Source: Litchfieldia salsa
GTDB taxonomy: Bacteria > Bacillota > Bacilli > Bacillales > Bacillaceae_L
DNA: 64,000 nt
Assembly: GCF_900104555.1 (NCBI RefSeq)
Contig: NZ_FNJU01000011.1
Location: forward strand, 1 to 64,000
Direction of reading: 5' to 3'
In this document: in pieces, positions 47,955 through 58,627 of the stretch
Layout: every line of letters starts with the position of its first letter
Numbering within the stretch: the stretch's first letter is position 1
Translations under genes and position numbers: made by a program
Notes under the pieces: model-generated
Seen by the model: only the letters and a program-made list of their open reading frames with translations
The model's database searches: none
What the model was told of the DNA's origin: nothing

Positions 47955-49742
47955 TTACTCAGTTTTTCGAGGTAAAAAGAAAGTAAATGTCGTACCTTCG
48001 TTTATTTTGCTATGAACTGATATTTCACCTTGATGGGCATCAACAATGTTCTTTGCAATCGCTAACCCCAAACCGGTTCCTGAACGTCCTCTTGTTCTTG
48101 CTTTATCAGCTTTATAAAATCGTTCAAACACAAATGGTAAGTCTTCTTCAGGAATTCCCGACCCTGAGTCTGACACATCAAACAAAATTCCATTTTCTTG
48201 TGACATGATATTAAGGGTGACAGATCCTTGCTCTTTTGTATGCCTAATTGCATTATCAATTAGATTGGTGAGAACTTGTTCGATTCTGTCAGGGTCTAAC
48301 ACAAGAGAACCCACAGTTTGTTCACTTTTGGAGGTAGTTAGTTTAATTTCTTTATCTTTTGCTAACCCCTGAAATTTCCTTATTATTTTCTCAATAAATT
48401 GGTCAATATTTACTTCATCCTTGTTTAGTGTGATATGACCAGCTTCCATACGCGCAAGATCCAATAATTCATTAACCAATCTCCCCATTCTCAATGACTC
48501 GTCATAGATGACCTTAACAATTTCTTTCTTTTCTTCCTCAGAACTTGCGATATCATCTATAATTGCTTCACTGTAACCTTGGAGCATTGCAATCGGTGTC
48601 CGTAACTCATGTGAAACATTTGCTATGAAATCAGTTCTTAATTTATCAAGTCTTCTTTCCTCAGTCATATCGCGTAAAACAGCCACAGCCCCACGAATAT
48701 AAGTCTGATTATAAAGAGGGCTCATGATTATAACCCAATTTCTCCCTTGGAGACTTACCTCAATAATTTGTTCTTTTTCAAATGAAACTGCTTTTTGAAA
48801 GAGTTCTCTAATTTCTTCAGGTAGTTCTTCTCCAGGATTATTTTTCATTCCCTGCTGATAGTACCACGCTTGTAAGAACCGTTCTGCAGGTGGGTTTGTA
48901 ATTAGTATTGTACTGTCACGATTTAATGTAATAACACCGTCTGCCATACTTGATAAAATACTCGAAAGTTGTTCTTTTTCCTGGTTTACTGCATTTATAT
49001 TATATTTAAGTTGACGTGCCATTTGATTGAAGGCTGTTGCAAGTTCGCCAATTTCATCATTTGTCAGAATGGGTACCTTTGTATCAAATTTGCCTTTAGA
49101 TAATTCGAAAGCAGCCTCTCTCATTTTACGAAGTGGTGCCGTAATTCTTGTTAATAAGAAAAACGCAAAAATTGTTGTTAATATTATTGCTACACCTGCA
49201 GCAAAATAAATAAATGTTCTTGTTCTTTTGGACGTCTCTTCAACGATATTTAAAGATTGATAAATAAATACCGCACCTGTTTTATCACTTGAGAAGTGTA
49301 GTGGAGCACCTACGATAAACATTTCATCAGGGAACTCTGAATCCAGACCAGCATCCGTTAAATATTTCTTCTCACTTACCTTTATATCCTCTGAAAAGAC
49401 CTTTTGTAAATTAGGATCATCCATAAAATATGAAATAGGTAGATTCCCAATACCTTCTAAGTCCGGAGAATACCAATAAGTGTTCTCATCATATATAATT
49501 AGTACTTTTGTAACATCATCAGCGAATTCCCATGCGATTGCTCTAGCAACATCGTTATCATCATAAGTCTCGAGTGTTGTTGCAATCTTTGTGGCAAGCT
49601 GAGTCAAATCAGCTTCTGTTTCATTTACGTGATAATTTTCAAAGTATTCAAGCAGTAAGACAGTTAAGATAAATAATACAAATGAAACTAGTAAAAGGAT
49701 GGTGATCCAAAGTTTTCCAACTATACTTCGCCAGAACATCAT
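47955..49742 (-). CDS. resE: Sensor histidine kinase ResE
   Basis: ResE phosphorylates ResD when oxygen or electron acceptors are low. The 595 aa protein has two membrane helices (about 10-30 and 175-198) flanking an outer sensor region. A HAMP domain (to about 250), a PAS domain (about 255-365, [18 protein letters not shown]), a HisKA box with the phospho-His ([16 protein letters not shown]) and the HATPase core ([29 protein letters not shown]) follow. The start overlaps the resD stop as ATGA. Confidence 0.94.
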   Translation of the reverse strand: MMFWRSIVGKLWITILLLVSFVLFILTVLLLEYFENYHVNETEADLTQLATKIATTLETYDDNDVARAIAWEFADDVTKVLIIYDENTYWYSPDLEGIGNLPISYFMDDPNLQKVFSEDIKVSEKKYLTDAGLDSEFPDEMFIVGAPLHFSSDKTGAVFIYQSLNIVEETSKRTRTFIYFAAGVAIILTTIFAFFLLTRITAPLRKMREAAFELSKGKFDTKVPILTNDEIGELATAFNQMARQLKYNINAVNQEKEQLSSILSSMADGVITLNRDSTILITNPPAERFLQAWYYQQGMKNNPGEELPEEIRELFQKAVSFEKEQIIEVSLQGRNWVIIMSPLYNQTYIRGAVAVLRDMTEERRLDKLRTDFIANVSHELRTPIAMLQGYSEAIIDDIASSEEEKKEIVKVIYDESLRMGRLVNELLDLARMEAGHITLNKDEVNIDQFIEKIIRKFQGLAKDKEIKLTTSKSEQTVGSLVLDPDRIEQVLTNLIDNAIRHTKEQGSVTLNIMSQENGILFDVSDSGSGIPEEDLPFVFERFYKADKARTRGRSGTGLGLAIAKNIVDAHQGEISVHSKINEGTTFTFFLPRKTE

Positions 49743-50455
49743 TCATTAACTACCTCAAACTTATAACCTACTCCCCAAACCGTTACTATCATCTTGGCTG
49801 CATCTGGGGAAACTTTATTTAACTTTTCTCTCAGTCTTTTCACATGAGTATCCACTGTTCTTAAATCACCAAAGAATTCATAATGCCATACTTCTTTTAA
49901 TAATTGCTCTCGGTCATACACTTTGTCAGGTGCTTTCGCAAGGAACAGAAGAAGTTCATATTCCTTAGGTGTTAAGCTAACTTCCTTACCATCAGCAGTT
50001 ACTCGATGTGCATCATTATCAATTGTAAGATGACTGAAAACGATAACATCTTTTGTAGTCGTTTCTGTTTGTAAAAATGAAGTAGGTGAAGACCTTCTTA
50101 ACAATGCTTTCACTCTTAATACTACTTCCCTTGGGCTGAATGGTTTGACAATATAATCATCAGTGCCAACCTCAAAACCTTGAACACGATTAATCTCTTC
50201 ACCTTTAGCAGTTAGCATGATAATCGGTGTTGATTTTTTTTCTCTTATTTCCTTACAAACCTCGATACCGTCTTTTCCTGGCATCATAAGATCTAATAAA
50301 ATTAAATCGTATTCAGATTGCAATGCCTTATCAATTGCAATTTCACCATTTTCAGCTTCTTCAATTACATAATTCTCTCTCTCTAAATACATTTTTAATA
50401 GACGTCTAATTCTCTCTTCATCATCAACAATTAAGATTCTAGCTTCTTTCTCCAT
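49739..50455 (-). CDS. resD: Response regulator ResD
   Basis: ResD is an OmpR-family activator of respiration, cytochrome maturation and anaerobic genes. The receiver (1-120) has VDDEE, the phospho-acceptor Asp in [13 protein letters not shown], Thr in IIMLTAK and Lys in DYIVKPFSP. The DNA-binding winged helix (about 140-238) ends GVGYKFEV. The ATG at 50455 (GGAGG 8 nt upstream) was chosen over a TTG one codon before. The 233-nt gap to resC holds the resC terminator and the resDE promoter. Confidence 0.95.
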   Translation of the reverse strand: MEKEARILIVDDEERIRRLLKMYLERENYVIEEAENGEIAIDKALQSEYDLILLDLMMPGKDGIEVCKEIREKKSTPIIMLTAKGEEINRVQGFEVGTDDYIVKPFSPREVVLRVKALLRRSSPTSFLQTETTTKDVIVFSHLTIDNDAHRVTADGKEVSLTPKEYELLLFLAKAPDKVYDREQLLKEVWHYEFFGDLRTVDTHVKRLREKLNKVSPDAAKMIVTVWGVGYKFEVVNE

Positions 50456-50660
50456 CAAAAAAACCTCCAGACTGTATCACTCTTTGAACATCGAACATAC
50501 TAAACTTTCAATACTGTTTTAATACAATGAATATATAAAAAACCTTAAGACAACATTATCGTACATAAATAAGACACAGACTTCTATAACATTTGTCACA
50601 AAAGGTAAAAAACTTTCTTTCTTCTGACACAATTTTATCATAATTTAGCCAAATTAAAAA

Positions 50661-50684
50661 AGGTCTGACAAAATTGTCAGACCT
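50661..50684 (-). terminator. Intrinsic terminator after resC
   Basis: A perfect 10-bp stem, AGGTCTGACA and TGTCAGACCT with loop ATTT, is followed on the minus strand by TTTTTTAATTT. It closes resABC; resDE has its own promoter. Confidence 0.85.
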
Positions 50685-50691
50685 CTGCTAT

Positions 50692-51864
50692 TTACGCATA
50701 TGAGTGTAAGCCAGCAATAACTAGATTAACAAACACGAGGTTAAACATGATGATGGCAAAACCAATAACAGCTAGCCAAGCTGATTTTTCACCATGCCAG
50801 CCTTTTGATAATCGTAAGTGTAAGAATACAGCATAGAATAACCATGTAATTAGTGCCCAAACTTCCTTGGGATCCCAACCCCAAAATCTAGTCCATGCGA
50901 TTTGTGCCCAAATCATTGCAAATATTAAGGCGCCAAGTGTAAAGATTGGAAATCCAATGGCTACAGAACGGTAACCAATTTCATCAATTAAATCTAAATT
51001 AACATTTTTAACGATTGGTTGAAGTGCTGCACTTATTCTCTTTCGTAGCATAAGTCTAAATAATCCGTACAGAATTGTCCCAACTAAAAACGACCATAGT
51101 ACAGTATTAACTTTCCTTGCACTTAAAATGGCAGGTAGTTCAATAACTGGGTCAAACTTACCTTCTGTTAATAACTCACCCTCATTAGGGCCAACAAGGG
51201 CAGGTAAATGATAGACCATTTCAGCTTGTTTCTCATTTTTATCAATCCATGAAAATGTTGATTCATAGTTCATCACACTAAATACAATTGATACTAAAAT
51301 AAATCCTACTGTTGTAACAAGTGTATACATGATAAATTCGAGCCAGAAAGTACGCTTACTTGAAAAACTTTGGTCAACCACTTTTAATAAATAGATAACT
51401 CCAGTAATCGCACTAATTGCTAATACCGCTTGTCCTAACGCAGCCGTAGTTACATGAATATGAAGCCAATCACTCTGAAGTGCTGGAATCAAAGGTGAAA
51501 TCTCTCTAGGAAACATACTTGCATAAGCAATTAAAAGCAGTGCAACTGGAAGAGAGAATAAACCGAGAGCACTTGTTTTATATATGAAATATAAAAAAAT
51601 AAAAGCAAGAACTACCATCATTCCGAAAAACGTTGTAAATTCAAATAAGTTACTTACAGGAGCATGTCCTGCAGCGATCCATCGGGTAATAAAATATCCA
51701 ACCTGTCCAATAAAACCGATTATTGTTAGTATGATCCCTATTTGGGACCATCGATTAATATTAGACTTTTCTTTCTTATCTCGAATCGCACCACCAAAGA
51801 AAAATGTTGCAATTAAATAAAGGATAAAAGAAAGATATAATAAATTCCCACTCAATGCTGCCAA
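50692..51864 (-). CDS. resC: Cytochrome c biogenesis protein ResC (CcsA type)
   Basis: This polytopic protein of the system II haem ligation complex carries haem to apocytochrome c with ResB. The 390 aa protein has eight or so membrane helices, and the tryptophan-rich signature [20 protein letters not shown] near residue 320. Conserved His flank it ([12 protein letters not shown] and [12 protein letters not shown]). The start is TTG with GGAGGGG 6 nt upstream. It lies 3 nt after resB. Confidence 0.93.
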   Translation of the reverse strand: MAALSGNLLYLSFILYLIATFFFGGAIRDKKEKSNINRWSQIGIILTIIGFIGQVGYFITRWIAAGHAPVSNLFEFTTFFGMMVVLAFIFLYFIYKTSALGLFSLPVALLLIAYASMFPREISPLIPALQSDWLHIHVTTAALGQAVLAISAITGVIYLLKVVDQSFSSKRTFWLEFIMYTLVTTVGFILVSIVFSVMNYESTFSWIDKNEKQAEMVYHLPALVGPNEGELLTEGKFDPVIELPAILSARKVNTVLWSFLVGTILYGLFRLMLRKRISAALQPIVKNVNLDLIDEIGYRSVAIGFPIFTLGALIFAMIWAQIAWTRFWGWDPKEVWALITWLFYAVFLHLRLSKGWHGEKSAWLAVIGFAIIMFNLVFVNLVIAGLHSYA

Positions 51865-51867
51865 TGC

Positions 51868-53535
51868 CTACCCCTCCTTCTCAACCTTTTTGGTTTCTAC
51901 TATTTCTTTTGGGTTCTCTTTATCTAATTGATCAATAGGTGTTGTTATACTTGTGTTCCCAACAATGAACTCAAGTTCCCTCTTTAGACCAAAATAGTTT
52001 TTATTTGTATGACCAGCAATCATTACTTCTCCGTCGATTTTTTGAACCCAAATACGACGGTGATTCCAATACATCCCCTGTATAACTCCAATCATAAAGA
52101 TTAGACCTCCTAGAGCAAGCGCCCAAAGAGTTAGATCCTTTCGAACGATCAAACCAGATACATTCGCCGTATCGAGCCCTGCAAATGTCATTTTGTATTG
52201 GTTATTACCAAACGGCTCAATGTTTTGTTGTATGGCCACAAAGGCCACTTCACCTTCTGGTTTTTCGGGAGAAAACATCTTAAATACAAACGCTGGATTA
52301 TTCGGTATTTTCGATTTCGTTGCTGGGTCGCCGTTCTCATCAAAGAAGAAATCTGGGAAATAGCTAACCATTTCTACCGAATAGTCATTGTTTAGCTCAT
52401 ACATTTTTTGTGGATTTCTTAGTTCTACTGTCAACTTTCCGTGATTGGTCTCAGTTTCCTTATCAATCAGGTTAAATGACATTGCTTTAAACTCATTTAA
52501 TTTAAAGTCAACTTGGTATAGAGCATACTTATTATGTTTAAGCGGCTCATTTACTCGAATCTTCCAATCTTTTATTTTTTGAAGATTGGTGTCATCCCCT
52601 GCAATCATCGTATGATCGCGTTCGTATAAGACTACATTGGTTTGATAATTTTTTACTGCCATCCCATTTCCTACTCTGTCAATGGCTTCTCCAAAAACTT
52701 CTTTCTCATTTTCTTTCTCATAGACTTCCATTAGAAATTGTTCGTTTTTCAAAAAGTATTTCCCATCAGTACCCGGTATACTAGTTGTCTCTCCTTCGCG
52801 AATCCACATGACTTCGTCAACATACATTCCAGGTATAAAACGCAACATTGCTCCAAATAAAAAAATGATTAACCCAATATGATTTACATAGGGGCCCCAT
52901 CTTGAAAAGCGCCCTTTTTCAGCGAGTATATTTCCATTTTCTTCTTTAATGTTATATCGTTTTTTTACTAAATTTTCTTTTATTATTTTGAAGTCCTCAT
53001 CTGCTACTTCAGTTCCCGAAGTAGCACTGAAAAGGCGTTGACGTCTTAAGAAGCTTCCATGCCTAGTAACTCCTTGCTTCTTCAAAGCACGGTAAAGTGG
53101 AACTACTCGATCAAGACTGGCAATAAAAAGAGAGATTCCAATTGAAGCAATAAGGATCATATACCACCAAGAGCCATACATGTTATGGAATCCTAACAGA
53201 TAATAGAGTTTTCCTGCATATCCATATTCTTCACCATAGAAGTCAGCTGGATTCGCCGTAGGGGGTATGTACATTTCTTGTGGGAAAATCGTTCCAACTG
53301 CCGACGCAATTAACGTAACGACAATCAACCAGACTCCAACCTTTACAGATGAAAAAAAGTTCCAAATCTTATCAATAAAGGTTTTATTATACGTCTGTGA
53401 TCTCCTTGCACTACCTTCATAGCGCATATCTAGTAATTTTTGAGTCTTGTTTTCTTCGATGGGTCTTCCACAAGATTCACAAAAGATTGTACCATGCGGG
53501 TTAATATGTCCACATGTGCACTTAGTTTGTTCCAT
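51868..53535 (-). CDS. resB: Cytochrome c biogenesis protein ResB (Ccs1 type)
   Basis: ResB is the second subunit of the system II complex. The 555 aa protein opens with a short zinc-ribbon-like segment (CTCGHINPHGTIFCESCGR). Membrane helices near 65-85, 125-145 and 210-232, a large outer domain and a last helix near 475 follow. The motif WGPYVNHIGLIIFLFGAML holds a conserved His. The SSVKVGVWLIVV segment is typical of ResB. The gene is 12 nt after resA and ends with a Lys/Glu-rich tail. Confidence 0.93.
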   Translation of the reverse strand: MEQTKCTCGHINPHGTIFCESCGRPIEENKTQKLLDMRYEGSARRSQTYNKTFIDKIWNFFSSVKVGVWLIVVTLIASAVGTIFPQEMYIPPTANPADFYGEEYGYAGKLYYLLGFHNMYGSWWYMILIASIGISLFIASLDRVVPLYRALKKQGVTRHGSFLRRQRLFSATSGTEVADEDFKIIKENLVKKRYNIKEENGNILAEKGRFSRWGPYVNHIGLIIFLFGAMLRFIPGMYVDEVMWIREGETTSIPGTDGKYFLKNEQFLMEVYEKENEKEVFGEAIDRVGNGMAVKNYQTNVVLYERDHTMIAGDDTNLQKIKDWKIRVNEPLKHNKYALYQVDFKLNEFKAMSFNLIDKETETNHGKLTVELRNPQKMYELNNDYSVEMVSYFPDFFFDENGDPATKSKIPNNPAFVFKMFSPEKPEGEVAFVAIQQNIEPFGNNQYKMTFAGLDTANVSGLIVRKDLTLWALALGGLIFMIGVIQGMYWNHRRIWVQKIDGEVMIAGHTNKNYFGLKRELEFIVGNTSITTPIDQLDKENPKEIVETKKVEKEG

Positions 53536-53547
53536 TATTAAAACCCC

Positions 53548-54069
53548 TTATGGCTTGATTTGTTCCATATAATCATGAATCATTCTTTCTGTTAGTTCTC
53601 TTGATACAATATCAACCACTATTCCATCTTTATCAATAAAAAACGTCGTCGGTAACGGATCTACTCCATAAAGATGTAAGAGTTCATTTCCTTTATCAAT
53701 CCCCACTGGGAATGTCATTTGATATTTATCGACGAATGTTTCTACACTAAATTCCGGTTCACCTACATTTACCGCAATAAGTTGAACACCTTGATCTTTA
53801 TATAGTTGATATTGGTTTTCTAAATACGGCATTTCTCTTTCACACGGTTTACACCAAGTACCCCAAAAATTAACAATCACAGCTTGACCTCGGTACTCTG
53901 ATAATTGGTGCTTTGTGCCATTAAGGTCTGTTATGACAAAGTCAGGGGCTTTATCACCGACTGCTACTTTTACTTTTTCAACAAAAAAGTTAGAATAAAG
54001 CGTGTATCCCAAAGCAGTTGCTAAAAGTAGCAGTATCACAGTTCGCATTAATAAACGATACTTTTTCAT
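53548..54069 (-). CDS. resA: Thiol-disulfide oxidoreductase ResA
   Basis: ResA reduces the haem-binding cysteines of apocytochrome c outside the membrane. The start at 54069 (MKKYRLLMRTV) matches the family; an extension to 54135 does not. The 173 aa protein has a membrane anchor (about 8-26), then a thioredoxin fold with the active site GTWCKPCEREMP near residue 72. PLPTTFFIDKDG holds the cis-Pro. It is the first gene of resABC. Confidence 0.94.
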   Translation of the reverse strand: MKKYRLLMRTVILLLLATALGYTLYSNFFVEKVKVAVGDKAPDFVITDLNGTKHQLSEYRGQAVIVNFWGTWCKPCEREMPYLENQYQLYKDQGVQLIAVNVGEPEFSVETFVDKYQMTFPVGIDKGNELLHLYGVDPLPTTFFIDKDGIVVDIVSRELTERMIHDYMEQIKP

Positions 54070-54188
54070 ACTACCTCTCCCATTAAAAATAACATTAAAT
54101 ACACATGATATTATAGCATTTTTCACTATTCCCACGTTAGTTATTTTTGAACATTATGTGTCTAATTGTAATAATTATTTTTAAATAT

Positions 54189-54929
54189 TTATTTCTTCAA
54201 ACGATTACCCTCTGTTGTCGCCAATGCTCTTAATTGTTTAACCTCATGTGGTGATAATTCTCGATACTCTCCTGTAGCCAATCCTTGTAGTGTTAAGAAA
54301 CCAAATCTTTCCCGTTTGAGCTTTATTACCTCATGGCCAATTGCATCAAACATTCTTCGTACTTGACGATTCCTTCCTTCATGGATGATTATTTCAATAA
54401 TTGATGTTTGTTTTTTCTTATCAACAGAGAGTACTTTCACATTAGCCGGAGCAGTCTTTCCATCTTCAAGCATAATTCCTCTTTCTAGTTGTTTAAGCTT
54501 TTCACGTAAAGGTATTCCTTTCACCTTTGCAACATATACTTTATCAACTTCATATTTAGGATGAATTAATATATTCGCAAAATCTCCATCATTAGTCATA
54601 AGCAAAAGACCAGAAGTATCATAATCTAATCTTCCTACTGGGTAAATTCTTTGCTCAATAAATGGAAATAAATCCGTTACTACCTTTCTTCCTTTATCAT
54701 CTGAAACACTAGATATGACGCCTCTTGGTTTATACAATAAGAAATAAACAGGTCTTTCCTTTTCAAGTGGAATCCCGTTCACTTCAATTTTATCATTAAG
54801 GGTTACCTTCGTTCCAAGTTCTTTTACTACTTTTCCATTTACCTTTACTCTACCCTCAAGTATTAATTCTTCAGCCTTACGTCTAGACGCAACACCTGCT
54901 TGAGCTATTATTTTTTGTAATCGTTCCAT
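54189..54929 (-). CDS. rluB: 23S rRNA pseudouridine synthase RluB
   Basis: RluB modifies 23S rRNA near position 2605. The start at 54929 (MERLQKIIAQAGVASRRKAE) has AGAGGTG upstream. An S4 RNA-binding domain covers residues 1-60. The catalytic domain contains GRLDYDTSGLLLMTNDGDFA with the catalytic Asp near residue 103, and EGRNRQVRRMFDAIGHEVIKL. It has 246 aa. It lies between spmB and resA, as in B. subtilis. Confidence 0.94.
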   Translation of the reverse strand: MERLQKIIAQAGVASRRKAEELILEGRVKVNGKVVKELGTKVTLNDKIEVNGIPLEKERPVYFLLYKPRGVISSVSDDKGRKVVTDLFPFIEQRIYPVGRLDYDTSGLLLMTNDGDFANILIHPKYEVDKVYVAKVKGIPLREKLKQLERGIMLEDGKTAPANVKVLSVDKKKQTSIIEIIIHEGRNRQVRRMFDAIGHEVIKLKRERFGFLTLQGLATGEYRELSPHEVKQLRALATTEGNRLKK

Positions 54930-55088
54930 TGTGTTCACCTCTTGTAACATCTTACTTGTTTCTCACATAATAAACAAGCCAAAGTAATCAATAATACCCT
55001 TATATCATTAATGTCTTAATATTCAACAAAACTTATTCACTAATCGTCGACATTATATATCCACTTACATGATATAAAAATAAAAAAT

Positions 55089-55112
55089 AGACATACCCAC
55101 TTAGGTATGTCT
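55089..55112 (-). terminator. Intrinsic terminator after spmB
   Basis: On the minus strand AGACATACC pairs with GGTATGTCT around a 6-nt loop, followed by ATTTTTTATTTT, 8 nt past the spmB stop. Confidence 0.8.
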
Positions 55113-55119
55113 TCTATCG

Positions 55120-55653
55120 TCAACCTCCAAACAATAATAGTACAATAACTATGGAAGCAATGATTCCTACTAGATCAGCCAAAAGACCAACCTTTAAAGC
55201 ATCTCCCATTTTTTTGATTCCTACTGCACCAAAGTATACTGTTAATACATAAAAAGTTGTATCTGTACTTCCCTGCATGGTCGATGCCAAACGTCCAATA
55301 AACGAATCAGGACCATATGTTGAGATCAAATCTGTTGTCATTCCTAATGCAGCTGTCCCTGATATCGGCCTTATTAGTGCTAATGGTGCAACTTCTGCAG
55401 GAAAACCAATAAATTGTAGAGCAGGACGTAATATATCTATGAAAAAATCCATTGCACCAGAAGCTCGAAAGATTGAAATTGATACAAGCATTCCTACTAG
55501 ATAAGGTATAATAGAAAATGCAATATTGATACCCTCTTTTCCACCTTCAACAAAAGACTCGTATGTTGGCACTTTTTTTGCGGTTCCATAAATTAAGATG
55601 AAACCTATTATGACTGGAATAATATATAGTGAAATGAGACTAACAACCCCCAT
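55120..55653 (-). CDS. spmB: Spore maturation protein SpmB
   Basis: SpmB is an integral membrane protein needed with SpmA for full spore core dehydration. The 177 aa protein has about five hydrophobic segments and the nucleoside-transporter-gate-like motif FIGRLASTMQGSTDTTFYVL near residue 125. It also has RPISGTAALGMT. Start and the spmA stop share a base (TAATG). Confidence 0.93.
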   Translation of the reverse strand: MGVVSLISLYIIPVIIGFILIYGTAKKVPTYESFVEGGKEGINIAFSIIPYLVGMLVSISIFRASGAMDFFIDILRPALQFIGFPAEVAPLALIRPISGTAALGMTTDLISTYGPDSFIGRLASTMQGSTDTTFYVLTVYFGAVGIKKMGDALKVGLLADLVGIIASIVIVLLLFGG

Positions 55654-56249
55654 TACCTGTTACCCCCTTTTCGCTTTCTACGATGGTAGAAATATCGATC
55701 AATCAATATCGCTCCTATTGTTGAAGCAAGTGTTGCGATAAGAGTAGTCCCAACAATTTCTGTAGGATTGGCAGAATCATAAGTCATCCGTATCGCAATT
55801 ACTGTTGTTGGAATTAAAGTTAAACTAGAGGTATTGATGGCAAGAAAGGTAATCATTGATCGACTTGCCTCTGTAGATCCTCCGTTTAAGTCTCTTAATT
55901 GCTCCATCGCTTTTATTCCCATTGGAGTTGCAGCATTCCCAAGACCAAATAAATTTGCAATCATATTCGATAGTATATATCCCATAGCAGGATGGTTAAC
56001 AGGCACTTCTGGAAATAATCTACTTACAAGTGGCTGAAAAAGCCTTGCTAATTTCTTTAGTAACCCAGCATCCTGCGCAATCCTCATTAGTCCAAGCCAA
56101 AACACTAGGATACTAATAAGTCCAATACAAATTGTAACGGCTTCCTTAGCCCCTTTGAATAAGGCTTCATTTACTTCCTCAATCGTCCCATTGATCATCG
56201 CAAAAACAATACCAACAATTGTCATAAGTACCCATATAATATTAACCAT
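55653..56249 (-). CDS. spmA: Spore maturation protein SpmA
   Basis: This 198 aa polytopic protein is the partner of SpmB. Visible are [40 protein letters not shown] near residue 95 and [18 protein letters not shown] near residue 130, all conserved in SpmA. It overlaps dacB by 8 nt. In B. subtilis the dacB-spmA-spmB operon is transcribed in the mother cell under SigE. Confidence 0.93.
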   Translation of the reverse strand: MVNIIWVLMTIVGIVFAMINGTIEEVNEALFKGAKEAVTICIGLISILVFWLGLMRIAQDAGLLKKLARLFQPLVSRLFPEVPVNHPAMGYILSNMIANLFGLGNAATPMGIKAMEQLRDLNGGSTEASRSMITFLAINTSSLTLIPTTVIAIRMTYDSANPTEIVGTTLIATLASTIGAILIDRYFYHRRKRKGGNR

Positions 56250-57399
56250 CAGTCTTTACACCCATTGTGATCATAAAGAGTTTCTTAAATATTCCCCACC
56301 AACCACTTTTTTGATCATCATTATTATTGTGAGAGAAATAGATTGGGAGCTTCCCAATATTTTCTCCTCCTTGCTTTACTATTAAGGAACCAACAATATC
56401 TGGAACGTCCCTTTGCTGATCCCACTCGTTCTCTTCTGGATTTAGCAGTTTTATATCTATTTCTATGTTCTCTTTCTCATCTTCTGTTAATGGATACACT
56501 AAGTCACGGTTAATATAAACATTATTCTTATAGAAAGTATCCTTTATGTTATCTAATTTCCCCTTTTTCATTAATCTTACAAGCTTGTATTCTTCAAAAG
56601 CACTATTAAATAAATTCATGTGATCATTCCAGTCATCACCAGCATTTATTGTCACTGCAATTAAATCTAACCCATCTTTGGAAGCTGTTGATACAAGTGT
56701 CCTTTTCGCAAGCTTAGTATATCCGGTTTTCCCCCCTGTACTGTACCGATACATGCCAGTTAATAGTTTGTTTTTATTCTTCCAAACGCGATCCCACTTC
56801 TCATTCGGATTTGGAGCCCGGTGTACCTTTGTCCCAAAGATGGTCCTAAATTGTTCATTAGCCATTGAGTACTGTGTTAAAATCGCCATGTCATATGCAG
56901 TCGAATAATGGTTTTCATGATCATCTAGTCCGTGGGGGTTGGCAAATTCAGTATTTCTCATTCCAATTTCAGCCGCCTTTTGATTCATCATTATGACAAA
57001 GCCCTCTAAACTTCCTCCCACATGCTCTGCTATAGCCACTGCGGCGTCATTTCCTGATCGTAGCATTAATCCATAAACTAAATCTTCCAATTTTATTTTC
57101 TCGTTTTCTTGTAGGTACAATGATGACCCCTCTGTTCCATATGCACGACTACTTACCTTGACCATTTCATCCATCTTTCCAGACTCAACAGCCAATATTG
57201 CTGTCATTATTTTTGTAATACTTGCAATTCTCCTTTGTGTATGTGCATCTTTTTCAAATATGACACGTCCAGTTTTTTCTTCTATTAAAACTGCACTAAG
57301 TGCACTCACTGATCCAAATGCAGCCGTCTTTTGAGGAATATAAGAAAATAAGATCATCAATGTTAGTAGTAATATGGTAAATTTCCTTAAGTAGGTCAT
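56242..57399 (-). CDS. dacB: D-alanyl-D-alanine carboxypeptidase DacB (PBP5*)
   Basis: DacB trims peptide stems to control spore cortex cross-linking. The start at 57399 ([11 protein letters not shown]) has GGGACGGGG upstream. A signal peptide covers about 1-27. Active-site motifs are SITK (IASITKIM) near residue 57, SGN (RSGNDAAVA) near 118 and KTG ([11 protein letters not shown]) near 230. A C-terminal domain follows. It has 385 aa and is first in the spm operon. Confidence 0.93.
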   Translation of the reverse strand: MTYLRKFTILLLTLMILFSYIPQKTAAFGSVSALSAVLIEEKTGRVIFEKDAHTQRRIASITKIMTAILAVESGKMDEMVKVSSRAYGTEGSSLYLQENEKIKLEDLVYGLMLRSGNDAAVAIAEHVGGSLEGFVIMMNQKAAEIGMRNTEFANPHGLDDHENHYSTAYDMAILTQYSMANEQFRTIFGTKVHRAPNPNEKWDRVWKNKNKLLTGMYRYSTGGKTGYTKLAKRTLVSTASKDGLDLIAVTINAGDDWNDHMNLFNSAFEEYKLVRLMKKGKLDNIKDTFYKNNVYINRDLVYPLTEDEKENIEIDIKLLNPEENEWDQQRDVPDIVGSLIVKQGGENIGKLPIYFSHNNNDDQKSGWWGIFKKLFMITMGVKTDG

Positions 57400-57489
57400 C
57401 AAATCCCCGTCCCTTTTGCTGTTTTGTACAAGTTTATGCAATACAAGTCCGTATATGAACGAAAATTGGAAAAGCTAATATGATAAATA

Positions 57490-57540
57490 AAAAGCTGTAT
57501 TCCATTAAGGTAGTGCATTGCACTCCTTGAACACAGCTTC
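57490..57540 (-). terminator. Nested hairpin terminator after the superoxide dismutase gene
   Basis: On the minus strand AAGCTGT and ACAGCTT enclose a second pairing (CAAGG/CCTTA-type) and an inner AGTGCA/TGCACT hairpin, followed by TTTTTATTTATC. It sits 30 nt past the stop. Confidence 0.65.
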
Positions 57541-57569
57541 AGGACAATTTATTTAGATTTATTAAATGA

Positions 57570-58475
57570 TCAAAATGGCTTCCATTGAAGTTTTGAAGCT
57601 TCTTTAAAGCGATTTTCCACTTCATTCCAATCAACTATATTCCACCAATTCTGAACATAATCTGCTCTTTCATTCTTATATTGTAAGTAATAAGCATGCT
57701 CCCATACATCTAAGACTAATAAAGGTATCGTATCCCATTGTGTTAACATTTGATGTCTCTCAGATTGTAGAATTTCTAATTTATGTGATCTTGTAGACCA
57801 AACTAGAATTGCCCATCCTACACCTTCCACTTTTTTGGCTGCCTCTGTGAAATGCTGTTTGAATGCATCAAAACTACCGAAGTCTTCTGTGATTTTATTT
57901 AGTAGTTTGCCAGTAGGAATTTTCTTACCCCTTGGATTCATCACATTCCAGAAAATGGTGTGTAGGTAATGACCAGAACCATGAAATGCAGCTTCTCGTT
58001 CCCAGTGCTTTATAAGATCAAATTCACCTGTTTGACGAGCCTTTTCCATCATTCGTTCTGCTTTGTTTAGTCCATCCACATAACTTTGATGGTGTTTTTT
58101 GTGATGTAATTCCATTATTTCACTTGCTATATATGGCTCTAGTGCATCATAGCTATACGGTAGTGGAGGTAACTTGTGCTCACCAATTTTAATACCATTG
58201 TATAGGTTTAACCTCTCATCCGTTTGTCTGTTAGTTTGCAAGATTGATGAGCTATCCTGATAGAGTATATCTACCTTCTCTTTAATACTAACAATATCCT
58301 CATACTGAATCTCATTCTCAAAGCTGTTTAACAAATTTAACAAATCGCTAATTTCATTCTTACTCTTCTTTGCTTCATTGTCCTCGGTTCGCATTTCACC
58401 CAATAGTGTTTCTAGTTGTTCAGCCCACAAAGTAACTTCCTGAATGTACTGTTTATAACTCAATTGATTACTCAT
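57570..58475 (-). CDS. Superoxide dismutase (Fe/Mn family) with N-terminal extension
   Basis: This is a 301 aa SodF-like protein. Residues 1-95 are a helical, charged extension. The SOD domain follows with LPPLPYSYDALEPYI, the metal His in ELHHKKHHQSYVDGLN, the second His in FHGSGHYLHTIFW, and the DVWEHAYYLQY Asp-His pair. The usual Asn in the GGxxNH segment is replaced here by Leu (HYLH). Extended SODs of this type (B. subtilis SodF) are known, with uncertain activity. It is divergent from a DUF2935 gene. Confidence 0.85.
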   Translation of the reverse strand: MSNQLSYKQYIQEVTLWAEQLETLLGEMRTEDNEAKKSKNEISDLLNLLNSFENEIQYEDIVSIKEKVDILYQDSSSILQTNRQTDERLNLYNGIKIGEHKLPPLPYSYDALEPYIASEIMELHHKKHHQSYVDGLNKAERMMEKARQTGEFDLIKHWEREAAFHGSGHYLHTIFWNVMNPRGKKIPTGKLLNKITEDFGSFDAFKQHFTEAAKKVEGVGWAILVWSTRSHKLEILQSERHQMLTQWDTIPLLVLDVWEHAYYLQYKNERADYVQNWWNIVDWNEVENRFKEASKLQWKPF

Positions 58476-58627
58476 ACCATAAATTCCTCCCCTATTGTTT
58501 TCCGCTTTATACTATGCTGTTTTTAATTTTACGTGACATCAACCCACGGTTTTAAAATGGAAAATTATTACACATGAAGACCAATTAATAATCATACATT
58601 TAAGAAGGACATTTTGGAGGTGTTAAT